The notes under the pieces: generated by a model
Databases searched by the model: none
What the model was told of the DNA's origin: nothing
The model's input: the letters and a program-made list of their open reading frames with translations, nothing else
From: Pseudomonas putida
GTDB taxonomy: Bacteria; Pseudomonadota; Gammaproteobacteria; Pseudomonadales; Pseudomonadaceae
Reading direction: 5' to 3'
DNA: 64,000 nt
Assembly: GCF_001636055.1 (NCBI RefSeq)
Contig: NZ_CP011789.1
Location: 1,798,001-1,862,000, forward strand
Shown here: in pieces, positions 44,744 to 53,764 of the stretch
Position numbering within the stretch: position 1 is the first letter of the stretch
How the letters are laid out: each line of letters starts with the position of its first letter
Made by a program: the position numbers and the translations under genes

Positions 44744-46363
44744 TCAGGCTGCGGCTTCGCTGTGCGGCTCGAAACTGTCGGCGCGCGCCAACTGCCACAT
44801 CCGCGAGTAGAACTGCCCGTCCACCTCGCCGGTCAGTAGTTCGCCGGGCTTGAGGAACACGTGCATCTGCGAGAACAGCTTGATCTCGGTGGCGGAAATA
44901 CGCCGCACCAGGTGCTTGGCCTCCAGTTGCGCGGGATGCTCGAGGCCTGCAGCGGCCAGCATTTCGGCCAGGGCGCGCAGGGTGTTGTGGTGGAAGTTGA
45001 GCACCCGCTGGGCCTTGTCGGGCACCACCAGTGCGCGCTGGCGCAGGGCGTCCTGGGTGGCAACGCCGGTCGGGCACTTATTGGTGTGGCAGCTCTGCGA
45101 CTGGATGCAACCGATGGCGAACATGAAGCCGCGTGCAGAGTTGGCCCAGTCGGCGCCGATAGCCAGCACGCTGGCGATGTCGAAGGCACTGACGATCTTG
45201 CCACTGGCGCCGAGCTTGATCTTGTCGCGCAGGTTCAGGCCAACCAGGGTGTTGTGCACGAACAGCAAGCCCTCGCGCAGGGGTACGCCGATGTGGTCGG
45301 TGAACTCCACGGGCGCGGCGCCGGTACCGCCCTCCTTGCCGTCGACGACGATGAAGTCGGGCAGGATGCCGGTTTCCAGCATGGCCTTGGCGATGCCCAT
45401 GAATTCCCACGGATGGCCCAGGCAGAACTTGAAGCCCACCGGCTTGCCGCCGGACAGCTCACGCAACTGGGCGATGAACTGCATCATCTCGATGGGCGTG
45501 GAGAACGCGCTGTGGCGAGACGGCGAGATGCAGTCCTCGCCCATGACGATGCCGCGGGTGTCGGCGATTTCCTGGGTCACCTTGTGCTTGGGCAGGATGC
45601 CGCCGTGGCCGGGCTTGGCGCCCTGGCTCATCTTGATTTCGATCATCCGCACCTGTGGGTTGGCGGCCTGCTCGGCGAAGCGCGCGGGGTCGAAGCGTCC
45701 GTCCGCGGTACGGCAGCCGAAGTAGCCGCTGCCCAGTTCCCAGACCAGGTCGCCACCGTGCTCGCGATGGTAGGGGCTGATGCTGCCTTCGCCGGTGTCA
45801 TGGGCGAAGTTGCCGAGCCGGGCACCTTCGTTGAGGGCGCGGATGGCGTTGGCACTGAGCGAACCGAAGCTCATGGCCGAGATGTTGAAGATCGATGCCG
45901 AGTAAGGCTGGCTGCACTGCGGGCCGCCGACGGTGATGCGGAAACCTGTCGGGTCGGCCAGTGGTGCGGGGCGCATGGAGTGGCCGATGAACTCGAAACC
46001 CGACTGATACACATCGATCAGGGTGCCGAAGGGTTTGTCGGAGGCTTCGTTCTTGGCGCGGGCGTACACCAGCGAGCGCTGGGCGCGGGAGAAGGGCAGG
46101 GCATCGCTGTCGGATTCGAGCAGGTACTGGCGGATCTCCGGGCGAATGCCTTCGACCAGGTAGCGAATATTGCCCAGAATCGGGTAGTTGCGGCGTACCG
46201 CATGGCGTTTCTGCAGCAGGTCGAACAGGCCGATCAGGCTGAGCACGGCGGTGGTCAGGGTGAAGGGCCACAGCCATTCGTGGTGCAGGAAGGGAAGGCT
46301 GGCCAAGGTGAACAGCACGCAGGCGGCGAACACGGCGTAACGGCTGAGGAGTGACAGACTCAT
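44744..46363 (-). CDS. FMN-binding glutamate-synthase-family protein
   Basis: A 539-residue protein consisting of the central/FMN domain of the glutamate synthase large subunit (GltB) without the N-terminal amidotransferase or the C-terminal beta-helix. An N-terminal membrane anchor (YAVFAACVLFTLASLPF and WPFTLTTAVLSLIGLFDLL) is followed by ISAMSFGSLSANAIRALNEGARLGNFAHDTGEGSISPYH and IEIKMSQGAKPGHGGILP. The Fe-S cysteine motif is CIQSQSCHTNKCPTGVATQ. It likely oxidises a small substrate or supplies NH3 to a partner, but no partner subunit is adjacent. The ATG at 46363 follows AAGGA; the upstream frame adds a basic tail without homology. Confidence 0.9.
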   Translation of the reverse strand: MSLSLLSRYAVFAACVLFTLASLPFLHHEWLWPFTLTTAVLSLIGLFDLLQKRHAVRRNYPILGNIRYLVEGIRPEIRQYLLESDSDALPFSRAQRSLVYARAKNEASDKPFGTLIDVYQSGFEFIGHSMRPAPLADPTGFRITVGGPQCSQPYSASIFNISAMSFGSLSANAIRALNEGARLGNFAHDTGEGSISPYHREHGGDLVWELGSGYFGCRTADGRFDPARFAEQAANPQVRMIEIKMSQGAKPGHGGILPKHKVTQEIADTRGIVMGEDCISPSRHSAFSTPIEMMQFIAQLRELSGGKPVGFKFCLGHPWEFMGIAKAMLETGILPDFIVVDGKEGGTGAAPVEFTDHIGVPLREGLLFVHNTLVGLNLRDKIKLGASGKIVSAFDIASVLAIGADWANSARGFMFAIGCIQSQSCHTNKCPTGVATQDALRQRALVVPDKAQRVLNFHHNTLRALAEMLAAAGLEHPAQLEAKHLVRRISATEIKLFSQMHVFLKPGELLTGEVDGQFYSRMWQLARADSFEPHSEAAA

Positions 46364-46509
46364 GCGAAAATCCTTGCGAATGCTTCGGTCAATCAGGCTC
46401 AGGGGCCTGGGCAAACCCCGACCATAGCCCGGTCGGGTGACAAATGGCCAGCGGACGAAAGGCGAGGGAAAATGAAATTTCGGGTATCGAAAATCATTCT
46501 CAATGTAGT

Positions 46510-46524
46510 ATGTTATAAAGTATC
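46510..46524 (+). promoter_or_regulatory. Zur-like box upstream of rpmE2
   Basis: ATGTTATAAAGTATC, 13 of 15 bases identical to the site before the ZnuD-like receptor. It matches TGTTATAnTATAACA (Zur core) at 12 of 15 when read one base later. Located 24-38 bases before the rpmE2 start codon, overlapping the probable promoter, where Zur would repress. Confidence 0.65.
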
Positions 46525-46547
46525 AATTTATGACCGAGGTGATTTTC

Positions 46548-46805
46548 ATGAAAGCAGGTATCCATCCCGAATATCGTCCCGTGCTGTTCCACGACACGGC
46601 GGCGGATGTGTTCTTTCTGATCGGATCGACCGTGGAAACTGATCGCACCCAGGTTCACAGCGACGGCCAGACCTATCCCTACGTGGCGCTGGATGTGTCC
46701 AGTGCATCGCACCCGGTCTACACCGGGCAGCAGCGCAAAACGACTGTCGAAGGGCGAGTGGCCGGGTTCAACAAGCGTTTTGCAGGGTTTGCCGCGAAGG
46801 CTTAG
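46548..46805 (+). CDS. rpmE2: Zinc-independent (type B) ribosomal protein L31
   Basis: Type B L31 (85 residues): [63 protein letters not shown] and a basic tail ending [11 protein letters not shown]. It contains no cysteine, unlike zinc-binding L31 (RpmE), and so is the paralogue that replaces RpmE when zinc is scarce, freeing zinc. The ATG at 46548 gives the conserved MKxGIHPxY start; the in-frame ATG at 46530 adds six residues not found in the family. A Zur-like box just upstream supports induction by zinc starvation. Confidence 0.95.
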   Translation: MKAGIHPEYRPVLFHDTAADVFFLIGSTVETDRTQVHSDGQTYPYVALDVSSASHPVYTGQQRKTTVEGRVAGFNKRFAGFAAKA

Positions 46806-46811
46806 GTGCGC

Positions 46812-49800
46812 TCAGTTGTCGCGCAATAGGCGCTGGCGCCAGGTTTGCTGTTCCTCGGCCGGTCCCTCGATCAGAAACCGGTAGCTGCCCGCGATCCGCA
46901 CGGCCACCGGCACGCCGTCGCGATACAGCAGGCGGTTGCCCCCCACAGCCGGTAGCTTGCTACCTGGCAGCAGGGTGCCGACCAGGTTCAATGGATCGCT
47001 GGCGCTGACCACTACCAGCGCCCCGTCCACTTCCCGCCGCCGCACCTGGCGCAATAACCCCACGGCTTCGGGCAGGGCGAACTGTTCGCCGGCCAGCCCG
47101 GCAATGAACCGCCCGCCACGGATTTCCCCACGTGCCTCCAGCCGGTGATAGCAGCGCAGGAGTTCGCGCCATGGCGGTAGTGCTGCGCTTTCGCGCTCCA
47201 GCAGGCGCCAGCAGATCACCCCATAACGACGCAACAGGCTGCGGGCTATATGTTCCAGGCGCTGGTCGCTGTCCTGTTCGCCAGTGCTGCGCCGCAGCAG
47301 CGCCCAGCGACCGGCCTGCACCATGCTGCTGGACAGCGGTGGATGACCGCGGCGGCTATTGCGTGACGAACGTTTGGCCGCCGGCGTTATCAGGCTGCGC
47401 AGACCACTGAAGCTGTCGGCGCCCGCCAGCCCCGAGCCGACCAGTTCCTGCAGGGCGTTTTCCAGCTCGCTGGGCAGCAGGCGGGCTTGCTCGGCCAGCT
47501 CGTCGAAGAACAGCGCGCCATGGGCCTGCAAAGCCTGGTGCACGCGCTGTGCCCGTGCGCCGAGCGCCTCGGGCGACGGGATGCTGGCCAGGCTGCGCCA
47601 CAGGGCGAGGTGTTCGCGCGGCAGAAGCACCAGCGGCGTGCTCGACAGGGTACTGCTCGACACCGTGGCGGCCAGCCGCGTCCAGGCCCACTGACCACTG
47701 CGACAGACGTCGTCAAGCCAGTGCGGGCTGTAGTCCTTGATCCGCGCAGGCAACAGCTCCGCTTCCCAGGCCCCGGCGGCGCAGGGGAAGCCCTCGAGCT
47801 GTCCGAGCACCTGCGCTACCGCCTGCGGCCCGCGCAGGCGTTCCTCCTGGCTCAGGTGCTGCCAGTCGAACTGAAAACGCATGAAATCCTGCAGGCTGAC
47901 CGGTTCGATCTCCCGGCGCAGGCGCTTGACGGTATAGCGGTGAATGCGTGCCAGCAGGTGACGCTCGCACCATTGCAGCGGCGGCTGGCCTGGGCTGAAG
48001 TGTCCGCGCAAGACATAGCCTTCGCGCTCCAGCCGCGCCAACGCTTGTTCGACGTCGCTCTCGCTGCGGCTCAATGGCGTGGCGATCTGCGCCAGGGTGA
48101 GTGGGCCGAAGGCGCTCAGGCGGCCACGCAGCAGATCGCTCAGGGCGCTATCCGCATCGACGACCTGGTCGAAGCCGGGCAAGGGCTGCAGGGCAGGGGC
48201 GAGCGAAGCGTCGGGGTACAGCGTGGTCATCGACCTCAGGCGCTCGCGAGCCAGCCACAGCGGCTGGCCGCAGGTGTCCAGACGGCAGGCACGGCCAGCG
48301 TCTGCCAACTGCCCGAGCAGGGCTGCCCAGCCATCGTTGGCTTGCACCTCGGCTTGCGTGATCGTGCCCAGGCTCATCAGCGCCTCGTGCATTTCGTCGA
48401 GGTTGAGCGGTCTTGGCCAGGCTTCATCCGCTACCGCACTGATCGCATCGGCATCCAGCGCGCCGAGGTCGTCGCCGCTGCTTACCTCGTTCCAGCGCCG
48501 GTTGAGCACCGCTTGGGTACGGCGCTCCTCCAGCGGTGCATCGTCGAGAAATGCATAGGGACGAGCATTGAGGATGGCCGCGGCCAGCGGTGAGGGGGCG
48601 GGCAGGTCGCGGCTGAGCAGGCGCACCTCGCCGCTTTCCATGCGCCGCAGCAGTGCCAGCCAGCCCTCGCTGTCCATGGCGTCGTGCAGACAATCGTCGA
48701 GGGTCTGTTGCACCAGCGGATGGTCGGGAATCTGGCGCTCGCCGACGATGTTTTCAAGGCAGGCGATCTGGTCGGGGAACACTGTGGCGACCAGGTCTTC
48801 GCTCTTCATCCGCTGGATCTGCGGCGCTACCTTGCGCCCCCCGATGAAGCGCGGCAGAGCCATCGCCACGGCCGCGTTCCAGCGCCAACGCACGCCAAAC
48901 AGCGGGGCGTCGAGCAGTGCCTGGACCAGCACCTGCTCGGCGGTGCGGCTCGACAGGTAGCGCCACACTTCATCGAGGTCGAAGCTGTGGCTGGTGGACA
49001 GCGACAGCACGATCGCATCTTCGCTGGCCGCCGCCTGCAATTCGAAATTGAAGGTGCGACAGAAGCGTTTGCGCAGGGCCAGGCCCCAGGCGCGGTTGAT
49101 GCGGCTGCCGTAGGGGGAGTGGATGATCAGTTGGGTGCCGCCGGACTCGTCGAAAAAGCGCTCCATCACCAGTGTCTGCTGCGACGGCAGGGCGCCCAGC
49201 ACTTGCTGGGTACGACCCAGGTAGTCGAGCAACTGGCTGGCGCTGTCGTCGTCCAGCACATAGTCGGCTTTCAGCCACTGCAGCACGCGGGACTGGTCGC
49301 CTGCATGCTGCTGCAATTGCTCATCGAGACGTGCCTGCAGGCGCGCGACTGCGGTGGACAATTCGTCACTGCGCCCCGGCGCTTCACCGAGCCAGAAGGG
49401 GATGGTCGGCGGCAGGCCATGGGCATCCTCGACCCGTACCCGCCCGGGCTCCACCCGCAGGATGCGATAGGAAGCATTGCCCAGCTGGAAGATATCGCCG
49501 GCGATGCTTTCCACCGCGAAGTCTTCATTGACGCTGCCGATGTTCAATGCCTGGGGTTCGAGCAGCACGCTGTAGTCGGCAGTCTCGGGGATGGTACCGC
49601 CGCTGGTGAGGGCAGTGAGCTGGCTGCCGCGGCGTCCACGCAGGGTGGCATTCACTGCGTCGCGATGCAGGTAGGCGCTGCGTACACCCTGGCGGCCGTT
49701 GTAACCCTCGGCGAGCATCTGCAGCAGGGCCTGGTAATGCGCCTGGTCAAGCCCTGCATAGGGCATCGCGGCGCGCAGGCAGTCGAACAACGCCTGCTCT

Positions 49801-51095
49801 GGCCAAGGTTGGTTGCTGACTTCGGCGATGATCTGCTGGGCCAGTACATCCAGTGGCGCGTTGGGGATGTGCAGCAGGTCCAGCTCGCCCCGGCGCACGC
49901 AGTCGAGCAAGGCCACGCATTCGATCAGGTCGTCACGCGAGGTAGGGAACAGTCGGCCCTTGGGAATGCCATCGACCTGGTGCCCCGAGCGGCCGACGCG
50001 TTGCAGGAAGGCAGCAATGGAGCCGGGCGAGGCGATCTGGCACACCAGGTCGACGTCGCCGATATCGATGCCCAGCTCCAACGACGCGGTAGCTACCAGC
50101 ATCCGCAGACCACCAGCCTTCAGGCGCTGTTCGGCTGACAGGCGATGCTCCTTGGCCAGGCTGCCATGGTGGGCGGCGACAGCGTCCTGGCCCAGGCGCT
50201 CGCTCAGGTGCCGGGTCAGGCGTTCGGCCAGGCGCCGGGTGTTGACGAACACCAGCGTGGTGCGGTGTTCGCGGGCCAGGGCGGCGAGTCGGTGGTAGAG
50301 CAGTTCCCAGACATCCGTGGCCATCACCGCGCCCAGCGGCACGGGCGGCACCTCGATGGCCAGGTCGCGCTCGCGGCTGTGGCCGACATCGACGATGGCG
50401 CAGGGCCGCTGATGCCCGACCAGGAACTGCGCCACGCGCTCGACCGGGCGCTGCGTGGCCGACAGGCCGATGCGGCGCAACGATCGGCCGCACAGCGCTT
50501 GCAGGCGCTCCAGAGTCAGTGCCAGGTGGCAGCCGCGCTTGTTGCCGGCCAGGGCGTGAATCTCGTCGACGATCACCGTGTGCACTTGGTTCAGCCCGGC
50601 ACGACCCGAGGCCGAACCCAGCAGTACGTACAGCGATTCAGGCGTTGTCACCAGGATGTGCGGTGCGCGTTTGCGCATGGCTGCGCGGTCTTTTTGCGGT
50701 GTATCGCCGGTGCGCACGGCGGTGGTGATGTGTGGTGCTTTCAGGCCTTGCTCGGCAAGTGCCTGGGCGATGCCTTCGAGAGGCGCCTGGAGATTGAGGC
50801 GAATGTCGTTGGACAACGCCTTGAGCGGTGAAACGTAGATCACCTGGGTTTGCGCGGGCAGCTCGCCGTCGTGCTCCAGACCTTGGCGAAACAGTTCGTC
50901 GAGCACTGCGAGAAAGGCGCTGAGGGTCTTGCCCGAGCCGGTCGGAGCGGCCAGCAGCATCGACTGGCCGGCGTGGATCAGCGGCCAGGCGCGGGCCTGG
51001 GCGTCGGTGACGGTGGCGAAGCGTTGCCGGAACCAGGTGCCGACGGCGGGGTGGAACAGGTCGAGCACCGGGTGCTGCTGTGCGGGCAGGTTCAT
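46812..51095 (-). CDS. lhr: Large ATP-dependent helicase Lhr
   Basis: Lhr (1427 residues) is a superfamily 2 helicase that translocates 3'-5' on single-stranded nucleic acid and prefers RNA:DNA hybrids. Motif I is APTGSGKT (residues 50-57), motif II is VDEIHALAGNKRG (DEIH, about residue 178), motif III is LSATQ, motif V is ATASLELGIDIGDVDLVCQIASPGSIAAFLQRVGRSGH, and motif VI carries the arginine finger. Long winged-helix and beta-barrel Lhr-specific regions follow, with LIIHSPYGSRINRAWGLALRKRF. E. coli Lhr is about 1540 residues, so this is a full-length Lhr. Unlike many genomes, no metallophosphoesterase or exonuclease partner is encoded next to it. Confidence 0.95.
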   Translation of the reverse strand: MNLPAQQHPVLDLFHPAVGTWFRQRFATVTDAQARAWPLIHAGQSMLLAAPTGSGKTLSAFLAVLDELFRQGLEHDGELPAQTQVIYVSPLKALSNDIRLNLQAPLEGIAQALAEQGLKAPHITTAVRTGDTPQKDRAAMRKRAPHILVTTPESLYVLLGSASGRAGLNQVHTVIVDEIHALAGNKRGCHLALTLERLQALCGRSLRRIGLSATQRPVERVAQFLVGHQRPCAIVDVGHSRERDLAIEVPPVPLGAVMATDVWELLYHRLAALAREHRTTLVFVNTRRLAERLTRHLSERLGQDAVAAHHGSLAKEHRLSAEQRLKAGGLRMLVATASLELGIDIGDVDLVCQIASPGSIAAFLQRVGRSGHQVDGIPKGRLFPTSRDDLIECVALLDCVRRGELDLLHIPNAPLDVLAQQIIAEVSNQPWPEQALFDCLRAAMPYAGLDQAHYQALLQMLAEGYNGRQGVRSAYLHRDAVNATLRGRRGSQLTALTSGGTIPETADYSVLLEPQALNIGSVNEDFAVESIAGDIFQLGNASYRILRVEPGRVRVEDAHGLPPTIPFWLGEAPGRSDELSTAVARLQARLDEQLQQHAGDQSRVLQWLKADYVLDDDSASQLLDYLGRTQQVLGALPSQQTLVMERFFDESGGTQLIIHSPYGSRINRAWGLALRKRFCRTFNFELQAAASEDAIVLSLSTSHSFDLDEVWRYLSSRTAEQVLVQALLDAPLFGVRWRWNAAVAMALPRFIGGRKVAPQIQRMKSEDLVATVFPDQIACLENIVGERQIPDHPLVQQTLDDCLHDAMDSEGWLALLRRMESGEVRLLSRDLPAPSPLAAAILNARPYAFLDDAPLEERRTQAVLNRRWNEVSSGDDLGALDADAISAVADEAWPRPLNLDEMHEALMSLGTITQAEVQANDGWAALLGQLADAGRACRLDTCGQPLWLARERLRSMTTLYPDASLAPALQPLPGFDQVVDADSALSDLLRGRLSAFGPLTLAQIATPLSRSESDVEQALARLEREGYVLRGHFSPGQPPLQWCERHLLARIHRYTVKRLRREIEPVSLQDFMRFQFDWQHLSQEERLRGPQAVAQVLGQLEGFPCAAGAWEAELLPARIKDYSPHWLDDVCRSGQWAWTRLAATVSSSTLSSTPLVLLPREHLALWRSLASIPSPEALGARAQRVHQALQAHGALFFDELAEQARLLPSELENALQELVGSGLAGADSFSGLRSLITPAAKRSSRNSRRGHPPLSSSMVQAGRWALLRRSTGEQDSDQRLEHIARSLLRRYGVICWRLLERESAALPPWRELLRCYHRLEARGEIRGGRFIAGLAGEQFALPEAVGLLRQVRRREVDGALVVVSASDPLNLVGTLLPGSKLPAVGGNRLLYRDGVPVAVRIAGSYRFLIEGPAEEQQTWRQRLLRDN

Positions 51096-51235
51096 GCAGT
51101 GTTTATGGCGTTTGGCGAGGGGGTTGGCAAGGGGCCGTTCGTCCGGCTTCGGGCAGAGTCGGCGTTTACCCCGGTAAACCCGCTCAGAGTGCGCTGCATC
51201 AGGTATCCTCGCCAGCCTCTGTCCAGGAATACCCC

Positions 51236-51649
51236 ATGACCAAGACTATCCACATCGCCGCCGCCCTGCTCATCGACCCGGCGGGCCGTACCCTGCTGGT
51301 ACGCAAGCGCGGGACCCAGGCCTTCATGCAACCGGGTGGCAAGATCGATGCCGGTGAAACGCCGGTCCAGGCGCTGGTGCGCGAGCTGCACGAAGAGCTG
51401 GGCGTGCGCATCGACCCCGAGCAGGCCGTGCACCTTGGCCGTTTCAGCGCGCCGGCGGCCAACGAGCCAGGTTTTGAAGTACAGGCCGAGCTGTTTCGCG
51501 TCGAGTGCGCCGAGGCGGTGATCCCCGCCGCGGAAATCGAGGAAGTGCACTGGCTGGCGGCCGATCAGGCGCCAACCCTGGCACTGGCACCCTTGACCCG
51601 CGACATGATCCTGCCGCTGTGGCGTGAAGGCATCAGCGCACCGCGCTGA
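51236..51649 (+). CDS. Nudix hydrolase
   Basis: A 137-residue Nudix hydrolase. The Nudix box is complete: GGKIDAGETPVQALVRELHEELGV (about residues 35-58; pattern G-x5-E-x7-REUxEExGU), with the Glu cluster that holds Mg2+. AGGA lies 8 bases before the ATG. Small stand-alone Nudix enzymes of this size hydrolyse nucleoside diphosphate-X compounds such as NUDIX-type sugars, ADP-ribose or oxidised nucleotides; the substrate cannot be read from sequence. Convergent with metR, ending 16 bases inside the metR 3' end. Confidence 0.9.
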   Translation: MTKTIHIAAALLIDPAGRTLLVRKRGTQAFMQPGGKIDAGETPVQALVRELHEELGVRIDPEQAVHLGRFSAPAANEPGFEVQAELFRVECAEAVIPAAEIEEVHWLAADQAPTLALAPLTRDMILPLWREGISAPR

Positions 51650-52550
51650 CACCGTCGAGGGTGGCGAACGAGGTATCCTTGGCGGTCAGCAGGAAATCAC
51701 GCATGTACGGCGCATCGAGCATGTCGGTGCGCACTGCGGCATAGAGCGTGGCGAACAGGCCTTTCTCGCCCAGGCGCTTGCCCTTCACGTAGCCACGCGA
51801 GCTGTACTCGTGCAATGCCCAGTGCGGCATGCCGCACACCCCGCGACCGCTGGCGACCAGCTGCATCATCATCACTGTCAGCTCCGAGGTGCGCACCGCA
51901 GCCGGTTCGATATCGGCCGGCTCGAGGAAGCGGGTGAAGATATCCAGGCGATCACGCTCCACCGGGTAGGTGATGAGGGTCTGGTCGGCCAGGTCGTCCG
52001 GAACGATGTAGGGCTTGCTCGCCAGCGCGTGCTGGTTGGCCACCGCAAGCATGGCTTCGTAGGTGAACAGCGGCACGTAGGTGATGCCAGCCAGGTCCAG
52101 CGGGTCGGAGGTCACCACCAGGTCGAGATCGCCCCGGGCCAGCGCAGGCAAGGGAGCGAAGGCAAAGCCCGAGGCCAGGTCCAGCTCGACCTCTGGCCAG
52201 GCATCGCGGAACTGGTCGATGGTTGGCATCAGCCACTGGAAGCAGCTGTGGCACTCGATGGCCATGTGCAGGCGGCCCGCGGTGCCGCCGGCGAGGCGGG
52301 CGATGTCGCGTTCGGCGCCACGCAGCAGCGGCAGGGTGGCGTCGGCCAGTTGCAGCAGGCGCAGGCCGGCACTGGTGAAGCGGATCGGCTTGGTCTTGCG
52401 CACGAACAGTTGCATCCCCAGGCGCTCTTCCAGCTCCTTGAACTGGTGCGACAGCGCCGACTGGGTCAGGTGCAGGCGCTCGGCGGCCTCCACTAGGCTG
52501 TCGGCTTCGCGCAGGGCATGAAGGGTTTTCAGGTGACGGATTTCCAGCAC
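51633..52550 (-). CDS. metR: LysR-type regulator MetR
   Basis: MetR (305 residues) is the LysR-type regulator of methionine and homocysteine metabolism. The N-terminal HTH is MLEIRHLKTLHALREADSLVEAAERLHLTQSALSHQFKELEERLGMQLFVRKTKPIRFT, very close to E. coli MetR, and AIECHSCFQWLMP is a MetR signature in the ligand domain. Homocysteine is the co-inducer in known members. Translation starts at GTG 52550, 6 bases after CGGAG; the open frame upstream has no homology. A TGAG-N5-CTCA palindrome in the divergent control region (52593-52605) fits the MetR site TGAA-N5-TTCA. metE is not next to it. Confidence 0.93.
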   Translation of the reverse strand: MLEIRHLKTLHALREADSLVEAAERLHLTQSALSHQFKELEERLGMQLFVRKTKPIRFTSAGLRLLQLADATLPLLRGAERDIARLAGGTAGRLHMAIECHSCFQWLMPTIDQFRDAWPEVELDLASGFAFAPLPALARGDLDLVVTSDPLDLAGITYVPLFTYEAMLAVANQHALASKPYIVPDDLADQTLITYPVERDRLDIFTRFLEPADIEPAAVRTSELTVMMMQLVASGRGVCGMPHWALHEYSSRGYVKGKRLGEKGLFATLYAAVRTDMLDAPYMRDFLLTAKDTSFATLDGVSAVR

Positions 52551-52592
52551 TTGCAACTCCGGGAGAAACACTTGGGAAAAGATCGATTGGGT

Positions 52593-52605
52593 TGAGTTTC
52601 TCTCA
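52593..52605. promoter_or_regulatory. Candidate MetR box
   Basis: TGAG-TTTCT-CTCA is a perfect 4-base inverted repeat with 5-base spacer, matching the MetR consensus TGAA-N5-TTCA except for one base in each arm. It sits between metR and the divergent alpha/beta hydrolase gene and could serve both, mainly for metR autoregulation. Confidence 0.5.
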
Positions 52606-52747
52606 TGTTGGTGTGTCTGTCGACAGCACCCTGCAGATGACCGTTCGGCGACATTAATCAAACTGTCACGCAACTGTGGCAGCGCCACCGAAGGGATTTC
52701 ATCAGACTCGCGCTCTACTGGGGATTTGCATTCTGGTGTTTCCTTCC

Positions 52748-53743
52748 ATGCGGGTTTTTCTGATCTTCTTTCTTTTGTTGTGCGGGGCGCCGACAGGTTT
52801 CGCCGCCGGCCGGTGCGATGCCCATGTGCCGGTGCAGCGAGCCGAGCTGGGTGAGTTGAGCCTGGTCTACCAGAGCGTCGGTGCGCCGGGGGATCCGGCA
52901 CTGCTGCTGGTCATGGGCCTGGGCGGGCAATTGATCCACTGGCCGGATGATGTGGTCGAGGCCTTGTGTCGCCAGGGTTTTCGGGTCATCCGGTATGACA
53001 ACCGCGATGTTGGCCTGTCGCGCTGGAACCAGGCGCCGGCTTCGGCCAACCTCACCGTCGAGTTGCTGCGCTACAAGCTTGGCCTGCCAGTGGCGGCGCC
53101 CTACAGCCTGACTGACATGGCCGGTGACGGTCTGCACCTGATGGATGAGCTCGGGATCGAGCAGTTCCATGTATTGGGGGTCAGCATGGGCGGGATGATC
53201 GCCCAGCACCTGGCAGCCATGGCGCCGCAGCGTGTGCGCAGCCTGACGCTGGTCATGTCCAGCTCCGGTGCCGAAGGCTTGCCGGCGCCGAATCCTGCGT
53301 TGGTGCAGTTGCTGGCGCGGCGCAGTGCACCAAGCCGTGAAGTGGCGCTGGAGCAGCAGGCCGACCTGCTGGCGGCTCTGGGCAGCCCGACGGTGCACGA
53401 TGATCGCGCGGTGCTGTTGCAGCAGGCGGCGTTGGCCTATGACCGGGCGTTCAATCCGGAGGGGGTCAAGCGCCAGATCATGGCGATCCTGGCGGAACCG
53501 AGCCGGGTGGCGCTGCTCAACCAGTTGCGTGTGCCTACGCTGGTCGTGCATGGCACGGCCGACCCGCTGCTCCCGGTGATGCATGGGGTGCACTTGGCGG
53601 CGCACATCCAGGGCAGCCAGTTACGCTTGATTCCAGGGTTGGCGCACCGCTTCCAGGAGCCTTTCAAGGCGCCGTTGCTGGCGGCGGTGCTGCCCTACCT
53701 GAAGGCGCATCGTCAGGATGCGACGCACCTGGCAGGGCTTTGA
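52748..53743 (+). CDS. Exported alpha/beta-fold hydrolase
   Basis: A 331-residue alpha/beta hydrolase with an N-terminal signal peptide, MRVFLIFFLLLCGAPTGFA before AGRCDAHV. The lipase/esterase-type nucleophile elbow is GVSMGG (about residue 145). The oxyanion region is VMGLGGQLIHWPDD (about 55-68), DNRDVGLSRW follows, and a late Asp/His pair is seen in VVHGTADPLLPV and LAHRFQ. It is related to alpha/beta hydrolases such as proline iminopeptidases and esterases; substrate unknown. The ATG at 52748 was chosen because it places the signal at the N-terminus; the Shine-Dalgarno match is weak. Divergent from metR. Confidence 0.85.
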   Translation: MRVFLIFFLLLCGAPTGFAAGRCDAHVPVQRAELGELSLVYQSVGAPGDPALLLVMGLGGQLIHWPDDVVEALCRQGFRVIRYDNRDVGLSRWNQAPASANLTVELLRYKLGLPVAAPYSLTDMAGDGLHLMDELGIEQFHVLGVSMGGMIAQHLAAMAPQRVRSLTLVMSSSGAEGLPAPNPALVQLLARRSAPSREVALEQQADLLAALGSPTVHDDRAVLLQQAALAYDRAFNPEGVKRQIMAILAEPSRVALLNQLRVPTLVVHGTADPLLPVMHGVHLAAHIQGSQLRLIPGLAHRFQEPFKAPLLAAVLPYLKAHRQDATHLAGL

Positions 53744-53764
53744 GTCGGGTGGCGCTGAGCCCTG

